Assembly: GCA_963989385.1 (NCBI GenBank)
Contig: OZ022500.1
Span: 116,725,842 to 116,789,841, forward strand
Source of the DNA: Ctena decussata
Taxonomy: Eukaryota; Mollusca; Bivalvia; Lucinida; Lucinidae
Direction: 5' to 3'
Length of the DNA stretch: 64,000 nt
Shown here: positions 29,935 to 42,105 of the stretch, piece after piece
Numbering within the stretch: the stretch's first letter is position 1
Layout: every line of letters starts with the position of its first letter
Position numbers and translations under genes: made by a program
Notes under the pieces: generated by a model
What the model saw: the letters and a program-made list of their open reading frames with translations, nothing else
The model's database searches: none
Told to the model about the DNA's origin: nothing

Positions 29935-30370
29935 ATTTTTTTCATTCTTGGTGTATGAATCAGAAATGACCCCCAAACTACAAAAACAGTTGTGAAATTT
30001 CTGTGTGTCATCCTGTTGCCATGGTAACCAAGACAATGTGAGTCAAACAGAGAGTCCAAAAATTAAGAGGAAAAATATGAAAAAATAACATATTAGCGTG
30101 GTCTATCCATCCATAGGTAATACTTAGATCCCTAATACAGTTATTATGACAAATAATACCAACTTAGCTCTGTATACAGAAACAAATAAAAAACAAGTAT
30201 GTCTCACACTTAGGCCACACTGGGGGCTCGAAGGGGGCACAAATCGGCAAATTCCAAAATGTGGAAAAATTGGGATTTTGACGTTCTTCGGAACAAGTTT
30301 TGGTTAGTTTCGCAGAAGATGTTCAGAAAACCACTAGTATATTTATAACCAGTAATATACCAAAGTATAT
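29935..30370 (+). repeat. ~435-bp segment duplicated at 32570-33005
   Basis: Both copies start ttcattcttggtgtatgaat and include catcctgttgccatggtaac and ggtgggctcg/ggctcaaagg-type segments. Each precedes an array of the 185-bp satellite, so satellite plus leader form a higher-order unit present twice. Confidence 0.75.
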
Positions 30371-30379
30371 AATGTAAAA

Positions 30380-32510
30380 AAAACTGGATGGAGAAATTAA
30401 TATTTGAAGGTCAAGGTCAAATTAAGCAAAGCTCCTATTTCTAGACATGAAAAAACTTGGATTTTCTCATTTTTTGTCCCAATTTCTGTAAAGGTTAACT
30501 GAATATGATAAGAAAACAACTGCTTTATTTGAAAAGAGCAACATGCCATTTAAAGGCACAAAACATAAAACAGATCAACAAAATCAAATATGAAGGTCAA
30601 GGTCACACGCAGCAAAGCTCCAATTTCAAAATGTTGAAAAACTGGTAATTTCTCATTTTGTGTCCCAATTTTTGTAAAGGTTAACTGAATATCATAAAAA
30701 AGCTAATACTATATTTTAAAAGAACAATATATCATTTAATGAAGCAAAAAATAAAAAAGACCCAGAAATTCAAATATGAAGGTCAAGGTCAGGCACAACA
30801 GAACTCCAATTTCAAACTGTTGAAAAACTGAGAATTTCTCATTTTATGTCCCAATTTTTGTATAGGTTAACTGAATATCATAAGAAAGCCATTACTATAT
30901 TCTAAAAGAACAATATATCATTTAAAGACGCAAGCTATAAAACAGACCCAGAAATTCAAATATGAAGGTCAAGGTCAGGCACAACAGAACTCCAATTTCA
31001 AAATGTTGAAAAACTGGGAATTTCTCATTTTTTGGCCCAATTTCTGTAAAGGTTAACTGAATATGATAAGAAAACCACTGCTACATTTGAAAAGAGCAAC
31101 ATGTTATTTAATGAAGCTAAACATAAAACAGATCAACAAAATCAAATACGAAGGTCAGGGTCAAGCACAACAAAACTCCAATTTCAAAATATTGAAAAAC
31201 TGGGAATTTCTCATTTATGTCCCAATTTTTGTAAAGTTTAACTGAATATGATAAGTGAACCACTGCTATATTTGAAAAGAGCAATATATCAAAGGATGAA
31301 GCAACGCATAAAACATATCGAAAAATGCAAATACAAAGGTCAAGGTCAAAATCAATGAAACACCTATTTCCAAGCATGGAAGTTTTTGGATTTCCTCATT
31401 TTTCGTCGCATTTTTTGTAAAGGTTACCTGGATATGATAAGAAAGTCATTGATATATTTTAAAAGAACAATATATCATTTAAAGAAGCAAAATATAAAAC
31501 AGATCCAAAAAATCAAATATCAAGGTCAAGAACAAGAAAGGCTCCATTTTCAAAATGTTGAAAAAAGACAGACTTTCTCATTTTTTGTCCCATTTTTTGT
31601 AAAGGTTAACTGATAATGATAAGAAAACTATATTTGAAAAGTGCAATATATCATTTAATGAGGCAAAACAAAAAAAAATCAATAATTGCAAATATGAAGG
31701 TAAAGGTCAAGCACAACGCTCTAATTTCAAAATGATGAAAAAAAATGGGAATTTCCTTTTTTGTCCCAATTTTTGCAAAAGGTTTACTGCATATAGAAGA
31801 AAACCATTGCTATATCTGAAAAGAGCAACACATTTATGTGGCAATATATAAAACAGATCAACAAATTCAAAAATAAAGGTCAAGGTCAAGCACATCAAAG
31901 CTACAATTTCAAAATGTCAAAAAGAGGAATTTTCTCATGATTTATTTATACCAATGTGTGTAATGATTAACTGGATATGATAAAACCATTGCTATATTTG
32001 AAATGAGTAATATATAATTTAATGAAGCACAAGATAAATCAGATTGAAAAATTCAAATACAAAGGTCAAGGTCAAGAAAATCACAGCTTCCTGTCAAAAT
32101 TGAAATAAGTGGAATTTTCTCATACTTTGTACTAAGTTTGTCAATTGATTTTTGGAACATGAGATGAACCATATGCTGTATTTAGAAGTCACATATCAAC
32201 TAATGAAATATAAAACAGATGAAGGAGTTTACATATGGAGGCCAAGGTCAAAATCACTTAAGATTTCTTTTTAAAATGTTGAAACACCCGGATATCTTAT
32301 TTAATGTACCAAACTTTGTAAAAGTTTATATGTGCAAAGAGTTATATATCCATTAATGAAATAAAACACAAAGTAGATGCAGATATTTAAATTTGACTGT
32401 CAAGGTCAAGATCATCAAAGCTCCAGTAAGAGTCATATATCATTAAATGAAATAAATCATAACACAGATAGAAAAGCTTAAAATGATGGTCAAGGCCAAG
32501 CACAGCAAAA
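30380..32510 (+). repeat. 185-bp satellite array, first block
   Basis: About 12 units. AAGGTCAAGGTCA-like cores lie near 30409, 30594, 30779, 30965, 31151, 31336, 31522, 31699, 31877, 32064 and 32240, with shorter units to 32484. Units share attgaaaaactgggaatttc-like, taaaggttaactgaatat and atatcatttaatgaagcaaa blocks. Unit divergence grows to the right. No ORF is meaningful. Confidence 0.85.
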
Positions 32511-32569
32511 CTTCGTTTGAAAGTGTGTGAAAAAAAAACAGGATCTTTTTACACATTGCACCAATCTTT

Positions 32570-33005
32570 TTTTTTTCATTCTTGGTGTATGAATCAGAAA
32601 TGACCCCTAAACGACAAAAACAGTAGTAAAATTTTTGTTCGTCATCCTGTTGCCATGGTAACCAAGATAGTTTGAGTAAAGCAAGAGAGTCCAAAATTTA
32701 GGAGGATAATAATGAATATATAGCATATTAATCTGGTCTGTCCATCCATAGTTCATTCTTAGATCTCAGATACAGATATAATAACATATAATACCAACTT
32801 AACTCTGTTTATAGAAACAAATATAAATCAAGTATGTCTCACACCTAGGCCGCAATGAGGGCTCAAAGGGGACATAATTTGGCACATTTCAAAATGTGGA
32901 AAAACTGGGATTTTGCGGTTCTTTGGAACAAGTTTTCATTAGTTTAACAGAAGATGTTCAGAAAGCCACTAATATATTTATAGCCAGTAATATACCAAAT
33001 TATAA
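32570..33005 (+). repeat. Second copy of the 435-bp leader segment
   Basis: Parallel to 29935-30370 with about 10 per cent differences. Confidence 0.7.
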
Positions 33006-33029
33006 AATAAAAAAGAAACTGGATGGAGT

Positions 33030-34440
33030 AAGTAATATTTAAAGGTCAAGGTTAAATTAAGCAAAGCTCCTATTTCTAAACATGGAAAAACTTGGATTTT
33101 CTCATTTTTTTCCCTAATTTTTGTAAAGGTTAACAGAATACGATAAGAAAACCACTGCTATATTTGAAAAGAACAACATGTCATTTAATGAAGTAAAACA
33201 TAATACAGATCAACAAAATCAAATATGAAGGTCAAGGTCAAGCACAGCAAAGCTCCTATTTCAAAATGTTGAAAAACTGGGAAATTCTCATTTTATGTCC
33301 AAAGTTTTGTAAAGGTTAACTGAATGTGATAAGAAAGCCATTGCTATACTTGAAAAGAACAATATATCATAAAATGAAGCATACCATGAAACGGAACAAT
33401 ATATCATTTAATGAAGCAAAAAATAAAAAAGACCCAGAAATTCAAATATGAAGGTCAAGGTCAGGCACAACAGAACTCCAATTTCAAACTGTTGAAAAAC
33501 TGAGAATTTCTCATTTTATGTCCCAATTTTTGTAAAGGTTAACTGAATATCATAAGAAAGCCATTACTATATTCTAAAAGAACAATATATCATTTAATGA
33601 ATAAAAACATAAAACAGATCCAGAAATTCAAATATGAAGGTCAAGATCAAGCACAACAAAGCTCCAAATTCAAAATGTTGAAAAACTAGATATTTCTCAT
33701 TTTTATATCCCAATTTTTGTAATGGTTAACTGACAATGATAAGGGAAATATTGCTATATTTATAAAGTGCATTATATCATTTAATGAAGAAAAATAATAA
33801 TAAAAGATCAACAAATGAAAATATGAAGGTCAAGGTCAAGCACAACGCTCCGACTTCAAAATGTTGAAAAAAATGAGTTTCATTTTTTGTCCCATTTTTG
33901 TAAAGGTTTACTGCAAACAGAAGAAAACCATTGCTATATCTGAAAAGAGCAACTATTTAATGTAGCAATACATAAAACAGTTCAACAAATTCAAATAAAA
34001 GGTCAAGGTTAAGCACATCAAATCTCCGATTTGAAAATGTCGAAAAAGGGAATTTGTCATCATTTATTTATTCCAGTGTTTGTAAATGCTAACTGAGTAT
34101 GATAAAACCATTGTTATATTTGAACAGAGTGTGAAAAGAGTAATATATAATTTAATGAAGCACAAGATAAAACAGATTGAAAAATTCAAATATAAAGGTC
34201 AAGGTCAAGGAAGTCACAGCCTCCTATAAACATTTGGAAAAGAGTGGAATTTATTCGTCATATATACCAAGTTTTGTAAAGATTTACTGAATATGATCAG
34301 AAAGCCATTGCCTGATTTGAAAAGAGCGCTGAATCATTTGATAAAATATAACTTAACATAGATCAAGAAATTTGAACATGAAGGTCAAGATCAAGATCAC
34401 AAATATGCTGATATCAAAATGAGAATAAACTGGAATTTTC
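33030..34440 (+). repeat. 185-bp satellite array, second block
   Basis: About 8 units, with cores near 33041, 33231, 33450, 33638, 33827, 34001, 34197 and 34381. One stretch (about 33400-33590) is nearly identical to a unit of the first block (about 30725-30910), which indicates exchange between blocks. Confidence 0.85.
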
Positions 34441-34464
34441 TCATACTTTGTACCAACTTTTGTA

Positions 34465-34940
34465 ATTGTCATTAGTTCCCCTGGGCCGAAGGCTCCGGGG
34501 GGGGGGGGGGGGGGGGGGGGGGAGTTTAAAGGATGGTAGCCTCCGGCATTTATCGTCCGTCGTCCATCCGTCGTCAACATTTTCGAAGGACCTCTCCTCT
34601 GAAACTACTGGGCCAATTTCAATTAAACTTCATATCCAGCCTCCAGGCAAAGGGGAAAAGAAAGTTTATATATTTGGTCCAGGCCACATGACCAAGGTGG
34701 CCGCCATGCTGATATATGCTAAAAATCTTAAAAAATCTTCTTCTCCAGAACCACTAGGCTGATTGCCTTGAAATTTGGTATGTAGCATCTGGGACACTAG
34801 TACTACAAAATTGAATGGGAAAAACTGAAAAAGTGGATTTGATTCATTATAGCGGACACTATATTCTAATCATCAGCTGAAAATAAAACATTTTGCTCTT
34901 GGGCAGAAAAAGGGCCTTATAGGGACCCCCCCCCTTTGGT
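34465..34940 (+). mobile_element. Inverted relative of the pearl-like element end
   Basis: tgggccgaaggctccggggg, aggatggtagcctccg and cgtccgtcgtccatcc match the reverse complement of the right end of 11105-12738. The shared gaccaaggtggccgccatg and ttctccagaacca phrases follow. No opposite end was delimited. Confidence 0.5.
34497..34522 (+). repeat. 26-base G-run
   Basis: Uninterrupted G tract, a likely assembly-length uncertainty and potential G-quadruplex. Confidence 0.9.
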
Positions 34941-34959
34941 CTAGATTTCTTAGAGCTAA

Positions 34960-35450
34960 ACATTCTGACAAAGATTCATGATTAATGAATCAAAACTGTG
35001 CCTTCTAGAGTGAACACAAGGTTTTCTAAGATTTGATCTAGTGACCTAGTTTTTGACCCAACATAACCATGTTTCAAGCTCGGTCTAGATTTGTTGGCGA
35101 TAAACATTCTGATAAACTTTCATGGAGATTGGAACGAAACTGTGCCAGCTACAGTGCACTCAAGGTTTTTCTAAGATTTGACCTAGTGACCTAGTTTTTG
35201 TCCTGCCATAACTCAGTTTCAAACTTGCTCTAGAATTGATAAAGATAAAGGTTCTGATAAAATTTTATGAAGATTAGATCATAACTGTTTCCCATAAAGT
35301 GTACACAAGGTTTTTCTAAGATTTGACCTAGTGACCTAGTTTTTAACTCGACACCATCCAGTTTCAGATCTTGTCTAGATTACATCAAGATAAACACTCT
35401 GACAAAGTTTAATGAAGATTAAATCAAAACTGTGCCCTCTGTGTCATTCA
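34960..35450 (+). repeat. ~130-bp tandem repeat, about 4 units
   Basis: Each unit carries gatttgacctagtgaccta, a tctagatt block, gataaacattctgac and caaaactgtgcc. Continuous with the pearl-like sequence to the left. Confidence 0.7.
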
Positions 35451-35689
35451 ATGATTTATTTCACTCTTTTTTTAGCTCTGGTGGCCAGTCTTGTTCAGTG
35501 GAGTGGAACCATTTTAGCAATTTTGGTTCAGCGCTATGAGTGGTTCATTGCTATGAGTCGAACATTTCTGTGAAATTATTTTGAAATTGAGCCATTGGCT
35601 TGAGGGAGATATGGTTTAAAGTTTTTTTTTTCTATTTTTAGCTCTGGCAGTCATTTTTGTTCAGTGAAGCGGAACCATTTTAGCAATTT

Positions 35690-36830
35690 TAGTGCAAGGC
35701 TGTATTAGAAACATTATAATGCCTTCATTTATAGACCAGTTTCGATTTAACTTCAAACAAGTAATTAGTCCAGGGGTCAGCCTAGAGCTTTCAGACAGGG
35801 AGAAGTTTTGCACATTTTCTGGACTTTAGGGAGAAGTTTTGGTCCACAGTTTGGATTTCCCTATATGTTCTATAATTTTCACTTCTCCCTCAACTCAAAA
35901 CAGGGAGAAGTCAGCCAGCTTAGGGAGACTATTTCTCCCAATCGCCCTCTAGGGTGAGCCCTTCATAAGTATGACAATATCTTGGACAAATTCGCGATTC
36001 AGCGTTCTGGGGTCAAGGTCAAGGTCAAAGTGGCTATTTTAGAAAAACTTTGTCATCGCTCTAGCGTCTTGAACTTCACACAGGTGGTAAGTATGACAAT
36101 ATCTTGGACAAGTTCGCGTTTCAGCGTTCCGGAGTCAAGATCAAGGTCACATTGGCTATTTTTAGAAAAACTTTGTCATCACTCTAGTGCCTTCATTTAT
36201 GGACCGATTTAAATTAAACTTCATACAAATATATCTTTTGATAATATTTTAATAACGATTCTGTTTCAGCATTCTAGGGTTAAGGTCAAGGTCACAGTGG
36301 CTATTTATAGAAAAACTTAGTCATAGCTCTAGCACCTTCATTTGTAGACCGATTTTGATTAAACTTCATACAAATGATTAGTCTGACAATATCTTGGATA
36401 AGTTTGCGTTTCAGCGTTCTAAGTCAAGGTCAAGGTCACAGTGGCTATTTACAGAAAACTTTGTCATCGCTATAGTGCCTTCATCCACAAACCGATTTTG
36501 ATGTAACTTCACACAAATGATATCTTGGACAAGTTTGCGTTTCAGCATTCTAAGGTCAAGGTCACGGTGGCTATTTTTTTAAATTTTGTTATCTCTCTAG
36601 CACCTTCATTTATGAACCGATTTGGATTTTACTTCACACAAATGTTAACTGTGATAATATCTTGGACAATATTGCTTTTATGGTTCTAAGGTCAAGGCCA
36701 TGGTGGTTATTTATAGAAAAACTTTTTCATCGTTCCAGCGCCTTCATTTATGGACTGATTTTGATTTTTCACACAAATGTACTGTGTGACAATATCTTGG
36801 AATAAAATCTAGAATAAAACTGTTATTTCT
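35690..36830 (+). repeat. ~175-bp tandem repeat, about 6 units
   Basis: Units share tgacaatatcttggacaa, gcgtttcagcgttct, aaggtcaaggtcacagtggc and the gccttcatttatggaccg block. Two preceding stretches (35475 and 35636) share ttagctctgg--gtc--t-ttgttcagtg. Confidence 0.8.
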
Positions 36831-37202
36831 CAAAGGTCGTCACTAAAATTTCCAGTTGTGGGTTTTGAGCACGGGTGCGGGTGGTGGGTTTCATACCCCT
36901 TCTTAAATCATCAGCTACCGGCTTTTCAAAAAGTGTACTAGAATGTTTAAAACAGGATTTACAGAGATCCTTTAAAGAGTTAATTCCCACAGTGGATTAG
37001 AAGAAAATACATCCATGAAAACATTTTTTTTATTTCCAGTCTGATGATTAATGATGCAGCTATCTTATATGAACTGACATGTAGACACAAGAATCTCTTG
37101 ATTACTGATGGCTTTGGCCTCGACGAATCATTTAATGCAAATGGTATGAATGGTATAAACTATTCGCAAACATTAAATGATTTGTTTACCCAGCAAGCTT
37201 CA
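36831..37202. other. No recognisable feature
   Basis: Spacer between the 175-bp array and the 1.12-kb duplication. Confidence 0.4.
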
Positions 37203-38326
37203 GCAAACATTGCATAAAGCCTACGAAAATTGCTTATAATCGACGAAAATTCCTAAATATTGACAGAGAAGTCGGCCTTAAAATAAGTGACCTTGACCTT
37301 GAATGGTCCCTCTGATTCAGATGATGTATCATAATATTAAATGCAATTTATGCATTACCAATTTATAATGAAATCAAGAATTGTCAGAGTTTGTAAATGA
37401 TCATAATGCATGATACAAAGTTCATTTGTGCCATAATTTCGTGGATGTTTGTGACCTTGACCTTGGCACTACAATTTCCTTTGACCTGATTTATGTCAAA
37501 AATTGAAGCACAGTTACTGTCAATTGTATCTAGACTGTTTGCTACAATAACATACTTCATCGAAGGAGGAAAAGATCATAATTTTCATATAAAACGTGTT
37601 ATTTATTAACATTTCTGGATTTTGGTGACCTTGACCTTTAAAACTTGTTGCTCTTGGATAAACTAGTGTTGCTGTAATGATCAGATTTATAATGTTTAAT
37701 AGTTTTTTGCGCTTTAAAACTGCCTTTAAAACATAAAAATGATATTTATAAGAATAAATGTCGAAAAAAGGACATTAAAATAGCATTTTTTAGCTATTTT
37801 AACATTGACCTTGACCTTTTGATTTGAATTTCTCCATCCAGTTTTTTTTAATATTTTACTCTTACATGTATTGTTCTTTAACACCATACTAGTCTTTGTC
37901 TGGACATCTTCTGTTAAACTGTCCAAAAACTCCGCCGAAAAAGTGAAATATTGCATTTTTCACAAATTTCATAAAATGCCAATTTTCCCCTTTTTCGGGC
38001 CTCTAGTGTAAGAAACCTATGGGAAATTTTGACACCAACTTTATATCATTGTGCTATGCCAACTTAGTGCTTTGATGTTTAAAACATTTCTTTTCCAAAA
38101 AAATTCTGTAGAGACGAGAAAATAACAATTTTGCCAATTTCCAAATTTTTATCTTCATTTTTTCTGCCATCTTCCCAGAACAAACATTCTCCGTTTCCAT
38201 GGCAACGAAACATAAAATGAAGATTTCGACGCCGTTTATGGTGGTTTTGCATCAGACCTTATATGTAGACAAAAAATTACTAAAATCCCAGACATAGCGT
38301 GGCCAACATTTTCTGAAAGTTGCAGA
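37203..38326 (+). repeat. 1.12-kb tandem unit, copy 1
   Basis: Starts gcaaacattgcataaagcc and ends near ttctgaaagttgcag. Contains four tgaccttgacctt clusters. Together with copy 2 it forms a period of 1124 bp. Confidence 0.85.
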
Positions 38327-39450
38327 GCAAACATGGCATAAAGCCTAGAAAATTGCTTATAATCGACAAAAGTTCCTAAGTATTGATAGAGAGCTCGGAC
38401 TGAAAATAAGTGACCTTGACCTTGAATGGTACCCCTGATTCAGATTATGTATCATAACATTATATGCAATTTATGCATGACCAACTAAAAATGAAATCAA
38501 GAATTGTCAGAGTTTGTAAATGATCATAATAATGATGCAGAGTTCATTTGTGCCATAATTTCGTGGATATTTGTGACCTTGACCTTGGCGTTGCAATTTC
38601 CTTCAACATGAATTATGTCAGAAATTGAAGCACGGTTACTTTAAATTATATCCAGACTGTTTGCTATAATAACATACCTTATCGAAGAAGGAAAAGACCA
38701 TAATTTTCATGTAAAACATGTTATTAATTAAAAATTTCACGATTTTGGTGACCTTGACCTTGAAAACTTGTTGCTTCTGGATTAAACTAGTGTTGCTGCG
38801 ATGATCAGATTTATAATGTGTAATAGTTCTTTGTGCTTTAAAACCGCCTTTAAAACATAAAAAATGATATTTATACCTATAAATGTCGAAAAAAGGCATT
38901 AAAATAGCATTTTTTTTTAGCTATTTTAACATTGACCTTGACCTTTTGATTTGAATTTCTCCATCCAGTTTTTTTAATATTTTACTTTAACATACTTTGT
39001 CCTTTATGACCATACTAGTCTTTGTCTGGACATCTTCTGTTAAACTGTCCAAAAACTCCGCCAAAAAAGTGCAATATTGCATTTTTCACATATTTGATAA
39101 AATGCCAATTTTCCCCTTTTTCGGGCCCTTAGTGTAAGAAACGTATGCAAAATTTTGTCACCAACTTTATATCATTGTGCTATGCCAACTTAGTGCTTTG
39201 ATGTTAAAAACATTTCTTTTCCAAAAAGTTTCTGTGGAGACAGGAAAATAACAAACAATTTTGCCAATTTTCTGATTTTTTATTTTCAATTTTTCGGCCT
39301 TCCTCCCAGAACAAACATTCTCCGTTTCCATGGCAACGAAACATAAAATGAAGATTTCAACGCCGGTTATGGTGGTTTTGCGTCAAACCTGATATATAGA
39401 CAAAAAATTACTAAAATCCCAGACATAGCGTGGCCAACGTTTTCCGATTC
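38327..39450 (+). repeat. 1.12-kb tandem unit, copy 2
   Basis: Parallel to copy 1 throughout (about 7-10 per cent differences plus small indels), so the duplication is not very recent. Confidence 0.85.
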
Positions 39451-39474
39451 TTACAGAGAATTGATATTAATATG

Positions 39475-39703
39475 TAAAGGGTATGTATTAAAAGGCCACC
39501 TTTTCTGTCTTTAAAGACTATTTTGCTTTCCCAAGAGGTGTTTCCTTAACACAAGTATGTCTGCCGGTCAATATTCCTGCATTACAGGAGTAAATACTTT
39601 CATATAAAACTTTAATTTGTAAAGGGTATGTATTAAAAGGCCACCTTTTCTGTCTTTAAAGACTATCTTGCTTTCCCAAGAGGTGTTCCCTTAACACAAG
39701 TAT
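39475..39703 (+). repeat. ~85-bp direct repeat interrupted by the 50-bp boundary repeat
   Basis: tgtaaagggtatgtattaaa begins copies at about 39475 and 39603. Each ends ttaacacaagtatg. Between them lies the right copy of the ctgccggtcaatattcctgc boundary repeat (39559-39612). Confidence 0.75.
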
Positions 39704-40070
39704 GAAACCTTTGAGATTTTCAAAAATGCTTTGACCATCAGCTATGTCTTTAATTAGGCTACGGTGGAATCTTCCATATTGGAATTTGGACAAAAGTAAA
39801 CGGAAAAATCTCAAGAACTGACACAATTCAATCCCAGATCCCACCCAAGACACCATGTGAAAAAAAGACGACACAAAATCCGTTACCACCAAAGACATCG
39901 TCAGCGGCAGTCATGTGAATAGCCATTTCCCATGTAGGTGGTCACCGGGCTAGCCTGAACATCACAAACAATATATCAATGACAGACATACCAACAAACA
40001 GCACATAATACATAACAAAGAAGAAACAAAACAGAAGTGCCGCCTTGAGACAAAGCCATTTACAAATTAG
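39640..40070 (-). repeat. Dispersed repeat family D, copy 3
   Basis: The minus strand carries aaggcggcacttctgtttt, a ccggtgaccacctacatggg block and a ccaagacaccatg-complement segment shared with 61240-61560. Confidence 0.5.
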
Positions 40071-40124
40071 GTGACGTTGTAGGAATTTTTGCTTTCTGTT
40101 TTCACAACAAGATGTTACTCCATG

Positions 40125-40283
40125 GTTTTCCGTAACATGTGTGTGCTACCGACAAGCAAATTATGTACTGAGATACTTTAGCGCTTTCCTGGTTTGGTCT
40201 TTTATGTTACATACAAGCTGCTCGATTCATCAAGAATTTACTGGAAGATACCTTAGCGCTTTCTTGGCTTGGTCTTTTTATGT
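40125..40283 (+). repeat. ~75-85-bp tandem repeat (family G), two units
   Basis: Units contain gctgctcgattcatcaagaa and ataccttagcgctttcttgg. The same family forms three units at 45205-45440. Confidence 0.7.
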
Positions 40284-41025
40284 TGATTAATTGATTGATT
40301 GATTGATTGATATTTATTCCGTAAAAACAACATACAACAATAATTTAAACAATTACATAAAAAATGATTGAAATTTAAGCGTTTAAAAGATATATGAATA
40401 GATTTATAAAAAATGCACTTTGTAAAATGAATTTTTAGAAAATATTATGTATGTGTATATCTGTAAAATAGGAAAATACGTATTTACTGATTTTTAGTAG
40501 TAGATTAGGTGCTAGCATTAAGTAATAAATTTGGTCCATGTTACCATTATGATCCTAAATCCTAGGACATATGTGTCCTTGGAAAACAGTGATCTGGCCA
40601 AGCTCTGCATTGGTAGCCATTCTGCGTATGTTATGATACAGCTCGATATATTAAAATCTACTTGTTCAAATTTAAAAAAAAAGAAAAGAAAAGAAAAATG
40701 GTTATTTTTACGTAGGATGCATGGAATCACAGGCTTCAAGGCTTCAACATATTTGCATCTGCGCTTAAGGTGAACGGGACCACTCTCAGGGGAAGCAATT
40801 TTGCATTTTGCCTCCTTTCTTAAGGAGGGTCAGCTCTTGAAAGTAGAATTTGTCCTCCAGGAGCAAATTCTTTCCTTGGTAGACCTATTTAAGAATCTAA
40901 CTTTCTGTTTGCTTCACTTTCCTATCTTGGGAAGCAAAGAGAATGTCACAAAAGTTGTTCCCCTTTGTAAATATGACAGAAGGGGACAAAATGTTCAATA
41001 TTAGAGAGATCTTTCTTAGAGGTGT
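40284..41025 (-). other. Probable LINE 3' tail followed by unassigned sequence
   Basis: Around 40261-40330 the minus strand reads ggaataaatatcaatcaatc, i.e. an AATAAA-like signal followed by an ATCA microsatellite, as LINE 3' ends often have. The rest was not recognised. Confidence 0.35.
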
Positions 41026-41036
41026 ATACATTCAGC

Positions 41037-41313
41037 CATTGACTGATTGGTTGATTTATTGCTTAACGTCCGCAGTAAACATCTATGGTCATGTCGGGAC
41101 GGTCAGTTAACCTAACCACACTATTCCTGGGCAGGCTTAGACCTCCTAAGCGGCTAACCAGTACTAAGTGCACATACTTTCGCCAGTAACTGACAACTGC
41201 CCTTCTTGAATCAGCGGAAGGAGAAACGAAAGTATGTGGCCAGACCGGGTATCGAACCCAGAACCGCTGACTTATGAGTCAAGTGCCCTACCGATTGCGC
41301 TACGCGGCCCGGC
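41037..41313 (-). mobile_element. tRNA-derived SINE (family B), intact copy with 11-bp target duplication
   Basis: The minus-strand head reads ggccgcgtagcgcaatcggt (A box) and ggttctgggttcgatacccg (B box). The anticodon-loop region resembles tRNA-Met (ctcataa), but the body continues for 200 bp without tRNA structure. Flanked by atacattcagc at 41026-41036 and 41314-41324. Transcribed by Pol III if active; needs a LINE for mobility. Confidence 0.8.
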
Positions 41314-41351
41314 ATACATTCAGCTATACAGTCAAACCTGCTTATGGTCAG

Positions 41352-41535
41352 CTATACAGTCAAACCTGCTTTTGTGGTCACCTCTATTAAGGGATCACCT
41401 GTCTTAAGCAGCCACCTTTTCTTGGTCCTTTGAACCAAATACAGTGCGAATGAAATGTATTAAGGGGTCACCTGTCTTAAGTAGCCACTTTTTGTCCTTC
41501 CCTTGGGTGACCCCTTAAGACAGGTTTGACGGTAT
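41352..41535. mobile_element. TA-flanked MITE (family C), copy 1
   Basis: Ends tacagtcaaacctg and caggtttgacggta are inverted. Internal blocks repeat ggggtcacctgtcttaag. A partial duplicate of the left end precedes it at 41326-41351. Mariner-like by TA flanks and end sequence. Confidence 0.7.
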
Positions 41536-41539
41536 TTCT

Positions 41540-42105
41540 CAAAAATGCTTGCGACAACAATGTACTAGGTCTGCCTATGCTCCTCAATGCGTAAATTTTC
41601 GTCTGGTAATTTGTAAGTCAACATGGCCCAGATTTTTTAATCAATAAATGTAATTATTGCCGACCCCATACTAATACTTATAGCTATCCTTTTCACTTTT
41701 AACAAGTTTTTTTTTTTCTGTCGGATAAAATAGAGTTTCAGTGGCAAATCCCTTCTAATTTTCATAAGGCTGCTGCTTGACACTGATTATCTTGATTATA
41801 TCTGTGTTTGATCTCAGTCAACAAGGCAAAAATTTGTTATTCAATCTAAACGGTACCATACTGACCGAAAATGTTGCCGACCCCAGTGCACGTTAATTTT
41901 ATAGTCTATCCTTACAATTTTTAGCTGTCAAAAAGATATATTAAAAAGCATTTCAGTGGCAAATTCTGTGATCAGATAGCTTCTGTAGCTGCGTTTGCAG
42001 TAGTCTGATATGATTCTATATTGTTTACTCAGACAAACTGTCTTAGTATTAGGAATCAATACAGGAATCAATACAGTTATCAATAGAAGGGTATTTGTGT
42101 GTCGT
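41540..42105. other. No recognisable feature
   Basis: AT-rich spacer before the minisatellite. Confidence 0.4.

Noticed and set aside
30380..34440. Regularly spaced repeats as a CRISPR-like array
   Set aside because: The whole 185-bp unit is repeated, without unique spacers; eukaryotic satellite.
35982..36212. Open frame across FAIQRSGVKVKVKVAIL
   Set aside because: Translation of the AAGGTCAAGGTCA tandem repeat.
41221..41312. tRNA-like sequence with possible Met anticodon (minus)
   Set aside because: Head of a SINE with an 11-bp target duplication and a second copy at 45876; the acceptor stem does not close properly.
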